Below, in pieces: positions 12,230 through 22,266 of a stretch of DNA of 64,000 nucleotides. The position numbers and the translations under genes are program-made. Below the pieces are notes generated by a model. It saw only the letters and a list, made by a program, of their open reading frames with translations. It searched no databases and was not told the origin of the DNA. The stretch lies in contig JAUEDM010000007.1 of NCBI GenBank assembly GCA_033439685.1, forward strand, positions 2,718,501-2,782,500, given 5' to 3'. Source of the stretch: Apodospora peruviana. Its lineage: Eukaryota > Ascomycota > Sordariomycetes > Sordariales > Lasiosphaeriaceae. Each line of letters begins with the position of its first letter. The stretch's first letter is position 1.

Positions 12230-13325
12230 ATGATGGACCAAGAACGCGAAGCTCTCTTTCAAATGTAGCCAGTTTACTTACATGCACTGGTTTCATCGTG
12301 GACTACGACGCCGCTCCGTGCCATTCGCAGACATTCCTCACAAGGACACCGATAAACCTGGTCAGAACATCATTGAGACGACAAATCGAATACTCTTCAA
12401 GCTGCTCAATTGCAAAAATATCCCAGACGACATTCTTAACCTCCTTTCAGAGGCCGTTGTAAGTTTCCTATTGTCTTCTTGCTATCTGAGCACTCTGATG
12501 TACGGGACTATCTAGACGACGGGGAAACCCACCGTTACGTGCTTTTGGGTTCCCCTAAAGCGGCGGAAGGCCGTTAAGGAAGGTAGCGATGAGACTGTAC
12601 CTATACCATGGGCCGAATGTTCACCTCCAGGACCACTGCACGGCCATCTATTATCAGCTCTTCCGCTTTGGAGACGACGAGGAATGGCATGATTTCGAAC
12701 GGGGATATGAATGCGCGACATGCGTCAGACAGCTGGCGTCAGACTGAGGTCGGGAGTTCCTTTGAAGGGGTGACACCTTATCTTGGATCTTGGGTTTCGG
12801 TATCCCTAGCATGCACCAATTGCGTGTTCCAGGGAGTGGCTGCCAACTGCTCTCGCTGGAAAAGTAAACAAGTCATTGGCTCATTCTCCTCCCTTCAGCA
12901 GAGTTGGGTATTTGCTGATAAGAATATTAGAATACCAGGAAATTCGAGCGGAAACGGAAGGAGAAGGAGATGACCGATTGTTCAAAATCATTGACAAAAC
13001 ATCAAGGTACATCCTGGGGCTCACTGATGAGACACTTACAAAAGATAAGGAGTACCCCAGGATGGTAGACAGATTGTCTAAGGACTTGCTTGGAACGACC
13101 AGACCAGAGCAGCCTTCTCTTTCACGATCCCTTCAGCCGTCAACCCCAGGAGCAGCTCAACCAACAGAGACTCGCACACAAGCTAAACTCCACCGGCCAC
13201 GAGCGACATATCGGACCAGCCTTTACCTTCAACTGCCCTTCAGCCGCCAACCGGCCCAGCAACTCCGAGCCAACCAACAGACTCTCAGTCAGAACTCGAA
13301 TCCTTGTCATTTGACCTCCCTATGA
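12230..13325 (+). pseudogene. Unassigned decayed coding region
   Basis: Plus-strand pieces with coding-like composition follow one another in different frames. One lies near 12282-12460 and is followed by a good donor (GTAAGT at 12459). Others lie near 12485-12560 and 12597-12750, and another at 12950-13190. Stops and frame changes break every continuous reading. I do not recognise a domain. The last piece ends in Ser/Pro/Gln-rich sequence that recurs downstream in the 13351 frame, so it may be the N-terminal part of the same broken gene. Confidence 0.35.
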
Positions 13326-13520
13326 CCGACTGACCAGAGGACTCGGAGTTTTGTGGCCCGACAACCCTAGCCTCCTAACATTAGACCTCTCACCAGTTGC
13401 GCAGGACATCTCGGACCAGCCTTCGCCTTCAAATTCCCCGCAGCCGTCAACCGACGCAGGAACTGACCTGGCAGATGCTCACACAGAACTCGAAGTCGAA
13501 TCTTCCCCAGCAGCGTACGA
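13110..13520 (+). repeat. Three diverged Ser/Pro/Gln-coding repeats in different frames
   Basis: Copies near 13110-13190, 13205-13310 and 13408-13512 share a core coding QPS/QPL, then LQPS-like and an acidic end such as ELE. Copy 1 is open in the frame of the upstream piece, copy 2 in another frame, and copy 3 in the frame of the 13351 ORF. The order is preserved but the reading frame is not, as expected of a decaying tandem array. Confidence 0.55.
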
Positions 13521-14019
13521 CATATCGGACCTGGATAGGCGGGAATCCAAACTAGCTGAGCAGGAAGAGGACCTGGCAGACAGAAAGAGGACCTGGCAGA
13601 CAGAAAGAGGACCTGGCAGACAGAAAGACGACCTGGCTAGGCGGGAAGCGAAAGTAGCTAAAAGTAAAGCACGCCTAGCTAGGAGGGAAGAAGCAGACTT
13701 AGCTAAACAGAGAGCAGAACTAGCTAGGCGAGAAGCGGACCTATCTAGACAGGAAGTGGAGCACAGCACACGCCATAATGAGATCCAGAACGAGCAGCTT
13801 AAGCGCAGAAGCAGCCTAGCGGAAGCCGGTGACGAGATGAGAACGCGCACGCATTCTCCGGAGGCTGCATTCGAGGGCAACACGGCGGACGAGAACGAGG
13901 GTGCCATCTTTCGTGAACCTTCGGAAGCAAACAACTTGAAGGCTATGGCACATCGGGTGGCTGCGTTACGACAGACGACTGCGACCCTATGTAAAGGTTT
14001 ACGAGAAGAACGTTGCTGA
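13351..14019 (+). CDS. Hypothetical charged coiled-coil protein, possibly the 3' part of a broken gene
   Basis: An open frame of 222 aa. Residues 1-60 are Ser/Pro/Thr-rich. Residues about 65-150 form a highly charged helix built on repeats of the type L-A-R-R-E-A, which should form a coiled coil. The C-terminus is mixed. No enzyme motif is present and I do not recognise the family. A four-copy 20-bp tandem repeat (13561-13640) lies inside the coiled-coil part and is read in all three frames in turn. The upstream sequence (13110-13325) has two diverged copies of its Ser/Pro repeat in other frames, so this is probably a surviving piece of a larger gene, not a complete one. Confidence 0.4.
   Translation: MWPDNPSLLTLDLSPVAQDISDQPSPSNSPQPSTDAGTDLADAHTELEVESSPAAYDISDLDRRESKLAEQEEDLADRKRTWQTERGPGRQKDDLARREAKVAKSKARLARREEADLAKQRAELARREADLSRQEVEHSTRHNEIQNEQLKRRSSLAEAGDEMRTRTHSPEAAFEGNTADENEGAIFREPSEANNLKAMAHRVAALRQTTATLCKGLREERC
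13561..13640 (+). repeat. 20-bp tandem repeat, four copies
   Basis: Four units start at 13561, 13581, 13601 and 13621. Copies 2 and 3 are identical and the outer two carry a few changes. Because 20 is not a multiple of three, each unit is read in a new frame, and three units (60 bp) restore it. Confidence 0.9.
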
Positions 14020-14284
14020 TTGTTGGCTAATCTGCTGGATAGAGAGAGGGAAGGAGACCTGTACTGTATACACGAAGAGCCTTAATGGGTTGTCAACAGG
14101 TGCGGCTTATGGGTATATATGGTTTCTTTCTTGGGCTCAGTCTTCTTGACTCTTTACGAGCAGTACTTATGTTGGTTTTCTTTCTCTAATATCAATTATC
14201 AGATCCATAATACAATCCTTTCACATGTTTCCTCCTGTGTGTTTTCATCTTTGACAAGAATGAGGAGGTCGCAAAGGGCGCCAC

Positions 14285-14659
14285 CAACCTGAACAGGATC
14301 AACAAAAGACCACCTTCCTTCCCTACATGTGCCGCTTTATCTTCCAAGACAAGGAATGGCGCGCCTACGCCTTAAGCATCTAGTTGCGTGACTATGATAA
14401 ATACGAAGCGGGTATAGTTTGGGATCCCTGTGCAGAGAACTACGAGAATCGTCCTGATTTTTCGGCCCTTCGTAACACTCGGACATCCCGTGGTCCGAAA
14501 TTTGGGAGAAACGTTTTGGTTCGTCTTAAACACTCAAGGCCAGCCAGTGAGCACCTTCTTGCGTCCACGTGGAGGAGCAAGCAAAGGGAAGGTCGTGGAG
14601 GAGGAGGCGGAGGCCACCGCCGCCGCGACAGGCCAGGCCGGCACCAGCACACCCCATAA
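14285..14659 (+). pseudogene. Unrecognised coding relic with one in-frame stop
   Basis: A frame open from about 14285 reads through an ATG at 14327 and is broken only by TAG at 14381-14383. It then continues to 14659. Coding-like composition on both sides of the stop, and a change (CAG to TAG) typical of C-to-T decay, suggest one former exon. The C-terminal end becomes Gly/Arg-rich. I do not recognise the family. Confidence 0.4.
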
Positions 14660-14675
14660 GGACATACTGCGCCTA

Positions 14676-15018
14676 CACCGGGAGGGAGCTTGACTGGTCG
14701 CCAGGTCCGCACTCTACCAAAACACGATTAATTTAATCATACCACTCGCCCCTATTAAACGGCTGATCTACGAGATTACCCAGAGTGTCAATGAGCCTAC
14801 AACATACCGTATGGCAACATCTGCCGTAGAAGCTATACGAGAGGCCCCGGAGTCTTTTCTACTAGCTACGCTATTTTCAGGTAGTTATACAACCTATATC
14901 CTAGCTTACTATTTTCTATACTAATAATATAAAGGTCGTTTACCCGGACCGTAGGAAACGTCTTACTAAACTGTAGATACTCTTGTACCGGGATTTAGAA
15001 ACCTTAGTACGTGTACTT
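14676..15018 (+). pseudogene. Divergent histone H3-like (H3/CENP-A fold) relic
   Basis: Translated in one frame from 14676, the sequence lines up with the histone H3 fold without gaps up to helix 2. A YQ-x-T-x-x-LII block matches the H3 YQKSTELLI region, then P-x-KRLIYEI matches PFQRLVREI. Next R-x-x-x-SAVEAI-x-EA-x-E-x-FLL-x-x-LF matches the long helix 2 ([22 protein letters not shown]). After a possible small AT-rich intron (14881-14934), a segment near 14977-15018 resembles the helix 3 region (TIMPKDIQLARRI). In-frame stops at 14691 and 14974 show it is broken. The match is by eye and remote; a captured and degraded H3 variant is the best reading. Confidence 0.5.
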
Positions 15019-16479
15019 TTCAACCCCTTATTTTAAACAAAACGAGACGTTATGACGGCGGTCGCACATAACCTACTACAAATGGGCTAACACCCCCTCA
15101 GCAAACAAGAACACCCAAAGGCTCAAGAAAATGCAAAGTGTCTTTACACTCAAGAGTTCAAGAATGAGCACCGTGACATCTTGATCAATCTTCTCATCAA
15201 GAAGACCGGGTGTACTGACGAATACTGGAATATCCCGTGTTTGAACCCGCTCCAACATATCTTCAAGGCGAGATCCATGCTTCTGGCATTTCCAGTGCCT
15301 AGACAATACTTGTCACTTTACCTAGGTCCACAGCGTCCTTTAAAAACGCTCTTAACTTCGTGGGCGGACATGGCAAACCACCGCCTCATATCGTTGTTCA
15401 GTTGGGTAAGCGACTCCGCGTTTCCGGCTTCGATCACGAGGGTTGGCCATTTTCCCGCTCGCGCTGGCCTGGGTCGCCCCCCGGAGTCATGCCCTCCTGC
15501 TTGCTCGTCCTCAGTCCAGATTTGTTGACTCTATCAGATGTTCCGGCTCCGCTGTTGGACCAGCCTGTAGGAGCCAATGGACGACGGATTTCTGGTACGA
15601 TGAAGTTGGTGTACAAATCTATCTTAGGTGGAGGGCTTCGTGGATTTTGCCAATGGTATTTCTGGCAAGGTGTCCTCACAATATGAAGGGAGCTAGAAAG
15701 CCTTATTTTGAACACGATTTCCCACCTGGTTCCGATATTGTAGGTGATATCCTAAGCGGACCTAAGGCTACTGAGAGGATACAGACTGTGAAATACGTAA
15801 CAAACCACCAAAAGCCGGGCTGGAACGAGGAGAGAGATGACGATGTCTTTGAGATAGTAGAGTTGTGAGATGACTATGACAGGGTGTTAAATGTGACTTA
15901 AAATGCGGCCGGAGCGCGGAGACCGGGAGAGGGAAGGACGGTCCAATGCCCGAAGGTTGGCGACGAGAAGTAGGATTGTGGTCTCGTACGGACCCGTGCC
16001 ACCGTCCGAGGCACTCCGGACGATGGATATCCTCTTACCCAAGTTGAAGACAAAAGATGGAGGCCATTTGCCGGTGCGGCTGTCAAGACAACGACAAGAA
16101 AGATTCCCATCTACCAAGTGTGGGCTCCCCGTATCAGACGTGCCAGATGAGAGGCAGGTACTGCACAAACTGGGTCTAGTCTTTAAAAAGGCAGAATTCT
16201 TGGCCTTGCAGTCATTCTTTTACTCTGCATCATCTTTTACAGCAACCAGAATCAATCCACTCTTTTGAACCCAGTCCACCTAACCACTTCTTATTGCTTT
16301 TCTCTCCTCGCTGTGGCAGTTCAGGACATACGACTTAGCCATCGACGAGGATACCATCATACCCTGGCTTCGGCCGAGAACGCGGCGGACCCGGCTACGG
16401 CGGACGTGGACTTGAATGTACAAGCACCTCGAAAGCCATAGCGAGTTACATTGCCTCAAATGCGGTAAATCTGTCCCTG
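15019..16479. other. Decayed sequence with unassigned open frames
   Basis: Several frames have coding-like stretches: minus strand 15076-15306, plus strand 15443-15868 and plus strand 15903-16268. They are short, change frame and show no domain I recognise. The plus-strand piece ending at 15868 has an acidic C-terminus with normal codon use and may be a former 3' exon. Nothing can be named. Confidence 0.3.
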
Positions 16480-16489
16480 GCAACCAATC

Positions 16490-17330
16490 ATTCCAGCCGA
16501 CTGTCATTATAGAGCGCCAAACAATATAAGTGTCTTCACAACATCAGACATTTGACAAAATTCAACCAAGAGATCCAATTTCTGCTTTCCCACCATGGTT
16601 TCGGCAAAAGTCGCGCAAAAGCGCACGAGTTCCTGACTACCTAGGAAATCGACTTCAAAATTCGATATTGACAACCTCATAGCCATAATGAGCAACTAAT
16701 CGAGCGATCAAGAACAGCCGTCTCGTGGAAATGTCTCTCACACTCTCGTCCCCAGGCCGTCAGATACAAGCCTGCCTGCAGCCATTCTACATCGTCGTAT
16801 AAATAGTTGTCTTCAAGTTGTAGATGCTTGATGATTACAGCTGACGGAACGGATTGAATTTGAATGAATGGTCGATCCTTGGAGATTTCAAGCTCCCTTA
16901 ACCGGAGCTTTCCAAGGTGCGCTGGCGTCAACGCGCGCCTCAGGCGTCTTGAAAGGGTAAAAAATGACATTTATAACAAGGAGATTATGGTGGCCTTGGG
17001 AGAACGCTACTGTCGATTTGGCGGATACGATACTAACACTGCTGTGTTGGTTACCTCCTTAGAGTTATCGCGTCTCCTTTCTGCTCGGCTATAATTGTGC
17101 AAACTGCAATAACGCTGAAAGGACCACTGGGTATACTTTGTCCAATCAAGCTCTCGCGGTTCCTTTGGCGTCGCTATCCATGCGAAGGGTGATCTGGTGA
17201 ACGGCTTCGAATATCCCTCCTAAGCCGTGTAGTATCCCTAGGTAGTGTTTACGGGCGGAACTATGGAGCGCCAAAAACATCCAGTCGCAGAGTTTATCGG
17301 CCTGGTGGGAGTCTAATCTGCGTAAGAGTG
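16490..17330 (-). pseudogene. Possible F-box/leucine-rich-repeat type relic
   Basis: On the minus strand, pieces in changing frames read like the leucine-rich C-terminal part of a fungal F-box protein. One at 17330-17160 contains ALHSSARKHYLGILHGL-type sequence. One at 16970-16730 contains LRLRELEI and IKHLQLEDN. One at 16695-16507 ends near LVEFCQMS. A stop (TGA) and frame changes separate them, and no F-box motif is visible. The family call is tentative. Confidence 0.3.
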
Positions 17331-18117
17331 CAAAGTGAGGGTGATTACGACTTTATATGTCTATACGCTTATGCATTGTGAAGTGAGAGTCATTTTCCGC
17401 AGAAGATCAGATACATCAAATTTATAACACTAAATAAGTAATAAAATCTTTAAACCCTACCAGGTTACGTGGACTTTTTATATATTACTTTGTGTTATCA
17501 GTGTGATTACTTTAAAATCAAGCAGCTACTGTTTTGTCAACTGCAACGGTCTTAACGTAGTGATTGAATAAAGCAATGCATTGGGTTCTGTGGATGGGAA
17601 AATTGTCTACGATGAACCGCCTCGCTTCGATGCCAAACTACAGTCAAAAAGACAATCACGACGGAAAAAAGCTCACGAATTTGGCTAGAGACGGCACAAA
17701 ATTAGTGGCTGAATGATTGGGCTGGGAGGATTGAAGTGGTGACAGCATAAACAACAGGGGAAAAGGGGTGCCGGTAACCCGGGCAACCAGGACAGTATCT
17801 TGCCGCCTTACCAATCGACTTCCGGGTACAACCTCCAGGGAAATTGGAATAGGTAGACAGACGGACCGAATTACTGCATGGATGCAAGCGAATGGACAGA
17901 AAGAGCACAAGAATCAAATAATTTGTGCACAAACAGCCTTCCCAGGGCGAACGTGAGCAGCGGTAGTCGCCGCAACCCCATGGGCAAGACAATGAGCGTG
18001 TTTCTACAAAGATCGAGAGTCTCGAGCCCTGCTATCAACACTATACGGCCCAACTCTAGCTTCGCTCCCTTGTCGGTGTCTTCAACGTCCTTACTATATG
18101 CCCTAACCCCTTATCGC

Positions 18118-18172
18118 TTGGCCTTGTCTTTTGTGTCCTTGCGATTTTGAATTTGCCTGTCCTCGGGCCTGG
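18118..18172 (+). repeat. Diverged direct repeat, copy 1 (partner 18811-18866)
   Basis: Both copies run from TTGGCC through TTTGTGTCCTT and CGATTTTG to a CGGG-x-CTGG end, with scattered substitutions. Their spacing is about 693 bp. They may be remnants of a duplicated segment or of a decayed element. Confidence 0.6.
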
Positions 18173-18810
18173 CCCGAGTAGGCTTTTCTTTTTTTATTTG
18201 TTATTGAAAAAGAAAAAAGGAAAAAGAAAAGGCAGTATGGGACGATAAGCAGTTGCTGACTTTCTCACTCTGATCCTCCATGGCGACGTTAGACTTACTA
18301 TCCTCCTCCTACTTCTCGTCGCGCGACCGCTTTGTGCACTCACTCTCGTCCGTGGTTTCGGCATCCTTTATGTCTTGATCAGCGCCCAAATGTTTTATGG
18401 GTGCAGCGGGTTTTGCTCGCGAAATCGGAGGCAGTGCCCCGGGGACCGGCGCACGGCATCCGCAAACCCGGAGTTTGTGCTCCAATATCTTTGGGGTTTC
18501 CTGAAGGAAGTAGTTCCAAAGGCATCACTTCACAGGCCTTTGCCGTGCACAATACATAAAAACAAATGAACTCAAAGAGGAACTAAGCGCGTTGATCATG
18601 CATCCTCGATTCCGAAACCATTCATGTCTTTTGCAGTCGCCGGTCGTACGACTCGTAAAGATGATTCTATGCTGGCCTCCGAATCGTGGTTTGTAACAAC
18701 GATTATCGGAATAGCGGTCGTTAGGGCGGTAGGAATTTGGTCTTCTGCATCAACCTAGTCGTTGAATATGCTCTGTTGCATATCGGTGATCTCGACTGAG
18801 CAACGGTGAG

Positions 18811-18866
18811 TTGGCCGTGACCTTTGTGTCCTTCCGATTTTGGGATTTGCTCGTCCCCGGGTCTGG
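18811..18866 (+). repeat. Diverged direct repeat, copy 2 (partner 18118-18172)
   Basis: Second copy of the repeat at 18118. It keeps the order of the conserved blocks but differs at roughly one position in five. Confidence 0.6.
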
Positions 18867-19281
18867 ATCTTGTATTGGGTGCATTTGGATTGTATATTAT
18901 AACAGAGTAAACAGCACATATGGCGACAAATTTCGCGGCTAGTCCTTCCCTTTTTCTTTCTTCCAGGTATCAGCTTGTCCCAGGCACGCGGATGCCAGGG
19001 AAACGTATGGCTGGACCTTCGCAGGGTTTTGTACCGATCGACCGAGTCCCAGACCAGGTATGGATCAATAGCGCGCGCCCCTATCGACAACCCCCTTGAC
19101 ACTTGCAGCAGGAGCATAGAAATTGCACCCATTCGTTGGGAATATATTACCTAGCTTGACAGATACCAAGCCAGGACAACTTTCTTGCCTTTTTTCTTGT
19201 CGCCGAGCAAATCTTCATGGGTTGATCAGGGCATCCTCGCCACAGCCATTCTTTTCAAGCCCTCAACTCACCACAGCCAAA

Positions 19282-20687
19282 ATGTATCTCGCACCTACCC
19301 TCCTGGGGAGTCTGCTGCTCCTGAATGGTGCCACAGCGTGTCGCAAGAGCGAAAAACCCCAAGGCAAGTTCAAAAAACGCACCGGCCGAGTCTGCCAGGA
19401 CAAGTTGTACCAGTGCTTCGCCCAGTCGCCGCCGTTATCCCAGGAGTACTGCACGAGCTCTCTTGGCCTTCCCAGCACCACCCTAACCGTGACAGTCACC
19501 CCGGCTCCCATCCTGACGACTCAAGAGGAGATGGTCACTGTCACGAGCACCGTCCAGCCGCCCGACCGTGTTGCCTTCAAGAGGGATGGTGCAATAGAGA
19601 GGCGAATCGCCACCAGCAGCGCAAGTCAACAACAACTCGGCTGCGCCCCCGAAAGCACCATCAGGATATGGCCCGCATCCCGCTGGACGTCGGTCTGTTC
19701 GCGCATCGGCGTGACCTCGTTGACCTCACCCAGACCACCACCGCCGAGCCAGCCACCGTCCCGACGGTCGTCACCATCACGACGACGTCGGTCACCACTC
19801 CCCTGACAACCATCACCTCCTGCCCCCCCTTCCCGACCTACAATGGCCAGCCCGCCCTCTGCTACACGCCCTCCAACCTGCCCTCCTTCTGCCAGCAGCT
19901 CAAGACCTCGGCTATCAACTCTCGCAGCCTCTCGCAAAGCGCCGTCTACTGCAGCCAGTCCCTCACCCAGTACGGCATGACCCTCGCCCCCGACGCCCGC
20001 GCCTGCTTCCCGACCTCTTGGCCCGCCAACCCTGCCGCGACGGCCGCCTCGTCCACCCGCAGCGCCATTTATTCATGCTTAATCGAACCCCAGAAATCAG
20101 TCCTCTGCCAGTACGACGTCGAATGCGACACGGCCACCTTCCCCGTCGACCAGGTCCCCACGACCCCCTTCCCCGCCCCCAATCCCGCCGTCGGGGACGA
20201 CATCCTCAACTCCACCGGCACTTTCGGGTCCTACGGAACCTCCCTGGACGCCCTCTACGACTGGGCCGTCTCGGGCACCGGCTGGCCCAACCACCTCTCC
20301 CTCGCCCTCTCCGACGCCCGCTCCCACTCTGGGCGGCGGTCCCTCGTGATCCGATATCTCAACACCAGGGGCGGCGGCGTGGACCTCAAGGCCTTCCAGG
20401 GAAAGGACATCCCCGTCGTCCCGGGGCGGAGGTACGAGTTCAAGGTCTGGTTCCAGCACACCATCTCCGCCCAGACCAACGGCATTTACCTGTACGGTTA
20501 CCCCGCGGGCTTGATACTGAACGAGGTTCTGGGGCCCAACAAGCCCGACAATCAGTGGCGGCAGGCGAGTATCTCCTTCATTGCAACGACCTCGTGGGTG
20601 CAGCTGGTTTTCAACTTTGGGGGCAACGTAGGCGGCGGGGTGTGCGATCTGTATCTGGATGATGTGACCTTTAAGAGGTCGGACTGA
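19282..20687 (+). CDS. Secreted protein with C-terminal CBM4/9-like (galactose-binding-like) domain; frame break near 19.73 kb
   Basis: The ATG at 19282 starts a classic signal peptide (LLGSLLLLNGATA, cleaved before Cys20). The mature N-terminus is Cys-bearing and Thr-rich. This frame runs convincingly to about 19725, through a CSRIGVTSLT motif of the kind seen in fungal extracellular proteins. Coding sense then passes to another frame (QTTTAEPATVPTV, Thr-rich linker), which stays open to the stop at 20687. The C-terminal 170 residues start with a GSYG block and contain YEFKVWFQH, WRQASISF and YLDDVTF, typical of CenC/CBM4-9-like jelly-roll domains. The break may be a sequence error, a real frameshift or an unusual small intron ending in CCCAG (about 19731). 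It is probably a wall- or substrate-binding secreted protein. Very C-rich third positions mark it off from the decayed flanks. Confidence 0.7.
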
Positions 20688-21141
20688 CTGATTGATGTGA
20701 TGTCTTTTTATTTTTTTTATTTTTTATTTTTATTTTAACCGGGTAGAATTAGAAAGAACCTGTGTATTACATGGGTAATCGTGGACCAGTTACCAAGTAC
20801 CCCGGTAGGCAGGCACTTGGGAGTTTATACAAAACCTGTAATTACAAACCAGCGTGCCAGGTCAGGGGCAATCACTTCAACGGGGAATGAATCAAATGCT
20901 CTCTAGACAAGAAGAATAGCCCCAATGATCACTCAAAGGTTGATTGCCCTTTCTATATCGAGGTCCAAGTGGCTGTATGGACGTTCTCTGCATAGAGTTG
21001 AAGGGAACCATCAAGTTGAACCTTCAAGCCGTGTTCCAGACAAACAGATGCCATTGCTAGGTAGTTAGCTTCACAGAGACAGAGATCTTAGAACAATACA
21101 TCATCCTTCTCCTTAAGTCTTCCGATTACGTGGGTAACGAA
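20688..21141. other. 3' flank of the secreted-protein gene
   Basis: A T-rich tract (20705-20738) just after the stop is the likely 3' untranslated and polyadenylation region. The rest holds no supported gene. Confidence 0.5.
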
Positions 21142-21989
21142 CTATATTGATTGCACCGCTCCACAACTGGGGGCAGCAAAGAGGAGATACGTTAAAACTC
21201 TAGACAACCAACAACACGAAACAAATATATACCTAGACTCAGCCATAAGCATGCTCCTGGTAAGTATTATGCCGGTCTCTGTACATGCGCCACCGGTCTC
21301 CTTATCAAGATACGACAAGGTGCTCTGTAGTATGAACTTCCTCGGCAGTTTTCCATAGTCCCAGGCATCCTTTTGGATGACCTTTGAGACAGACCAGATG
21401 CCGTCCTTGTCATCGGTCGTCTCTTGAGCGGGTTCTGATCGGCTGCCAAATGCAGTGGCCAAAGATGCCACCACAGTAAGGACCGAAGGGAATCTGCTCG
21501 GCCGTATGAATAACGCAAATGCGTTTAAATCATTTCGTGAAGCCATCTCTGATGTGATCTTCATTGTTAGAGCGTCGTTGAACATGAAGTTTTCTGCTCG
21601 GCCATGGCCTTCGTCTACTTGGCTGTGACCTGTTCGAACGAGGTAAAGACCCGCTCTAGCATGCCGCGGTCTTGCTTGATCTCTTTGTCTCCCCTGATTC
21701 TGTTCAGTGACATGTCTTCAGCGACACATTACCCGACACGCCCATGGGGTCGTTGCCACAGCTTCCTGGGGTCAAAGGTGACAAGAAACGGGGCCAAAAA
21801 GTTACACACCAACGTCGGCTAAAAGCGCTCGTGGACTTCTATCGGCTCCGCGGAACCTCGGTTCCTTCAAGGCGGCCACATTCGAAATGTAGGCGCGTCA
21901 GGCTTCGGCGATCCGTTTGTGATGCTCGAAATCTTGCCTATCCTTCGCCGGCAAGAAATGTCGAGGAATGCTCGACACTCCGCCGGACG

Positions 21990-22052
21990 ACGTGGCGCGC
22001 ACGCTCTTGAGCTGGAAGAGGTCATTCTCGGGTGGGGACATCGGCGGGCCCG
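21990..22052 (+). repeat. Direct repeat, copy 1 (partner 22205-22266)
   Basis: Both copies contain GCTGGAAGAGGT followed by ATTCTCGGGTGGGG and a GGGCC-rich end. They differ mainly by transitions, which fits RIP-like or ageing change of a local duplication. Confidence 0.7.
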
Positions 22053-22204
22053 GAGCGGGACGATAGCTTCTCGACATCGTTATTTGCTTTTGCTTCGGGG
22101 ATCTCCAGCGAGCGTGGTAGACGTAGCTGCGCCGAGTGGCGATGATGGTTAGACCAAGGGCGACAGGAAACAGGGCCAAAAAGTTACATACTAATGTCAG
22201 CCAA

Positions 22205-22266
22205 AAGCGCACGCTCTTGGGCTGGAAGAGGTTATTCTCGGGTGGGGGAATCTGGGGGCCCAGAGC
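22205..22266 (+). repeat. Direct repeat, copy 2 (partner 21990-22052)
   Basis: Second copy of the repeat at 21990. The sequence just before it (22170-22204) is also shared, with the segment at about 21790-21826, so three overlapping duplicated blocks are present here. Confidence 0.7.

Larger units (their letters stand above)
17331..19281. other. AT-rich to mixed intergenic region
   Basis: 17380-17560 is AT-rich with no open frame. 18183-18230 is a polypyrimidine run followed by a polypurine run that can fold back on itself. A diverged 55-bp direct repeat is present at 18118-18172 and 18811-18866. The last 300 bp should contain the promoter of the secreted-protein gene at 19282. No gene is supported. 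Confidence 0.4.
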
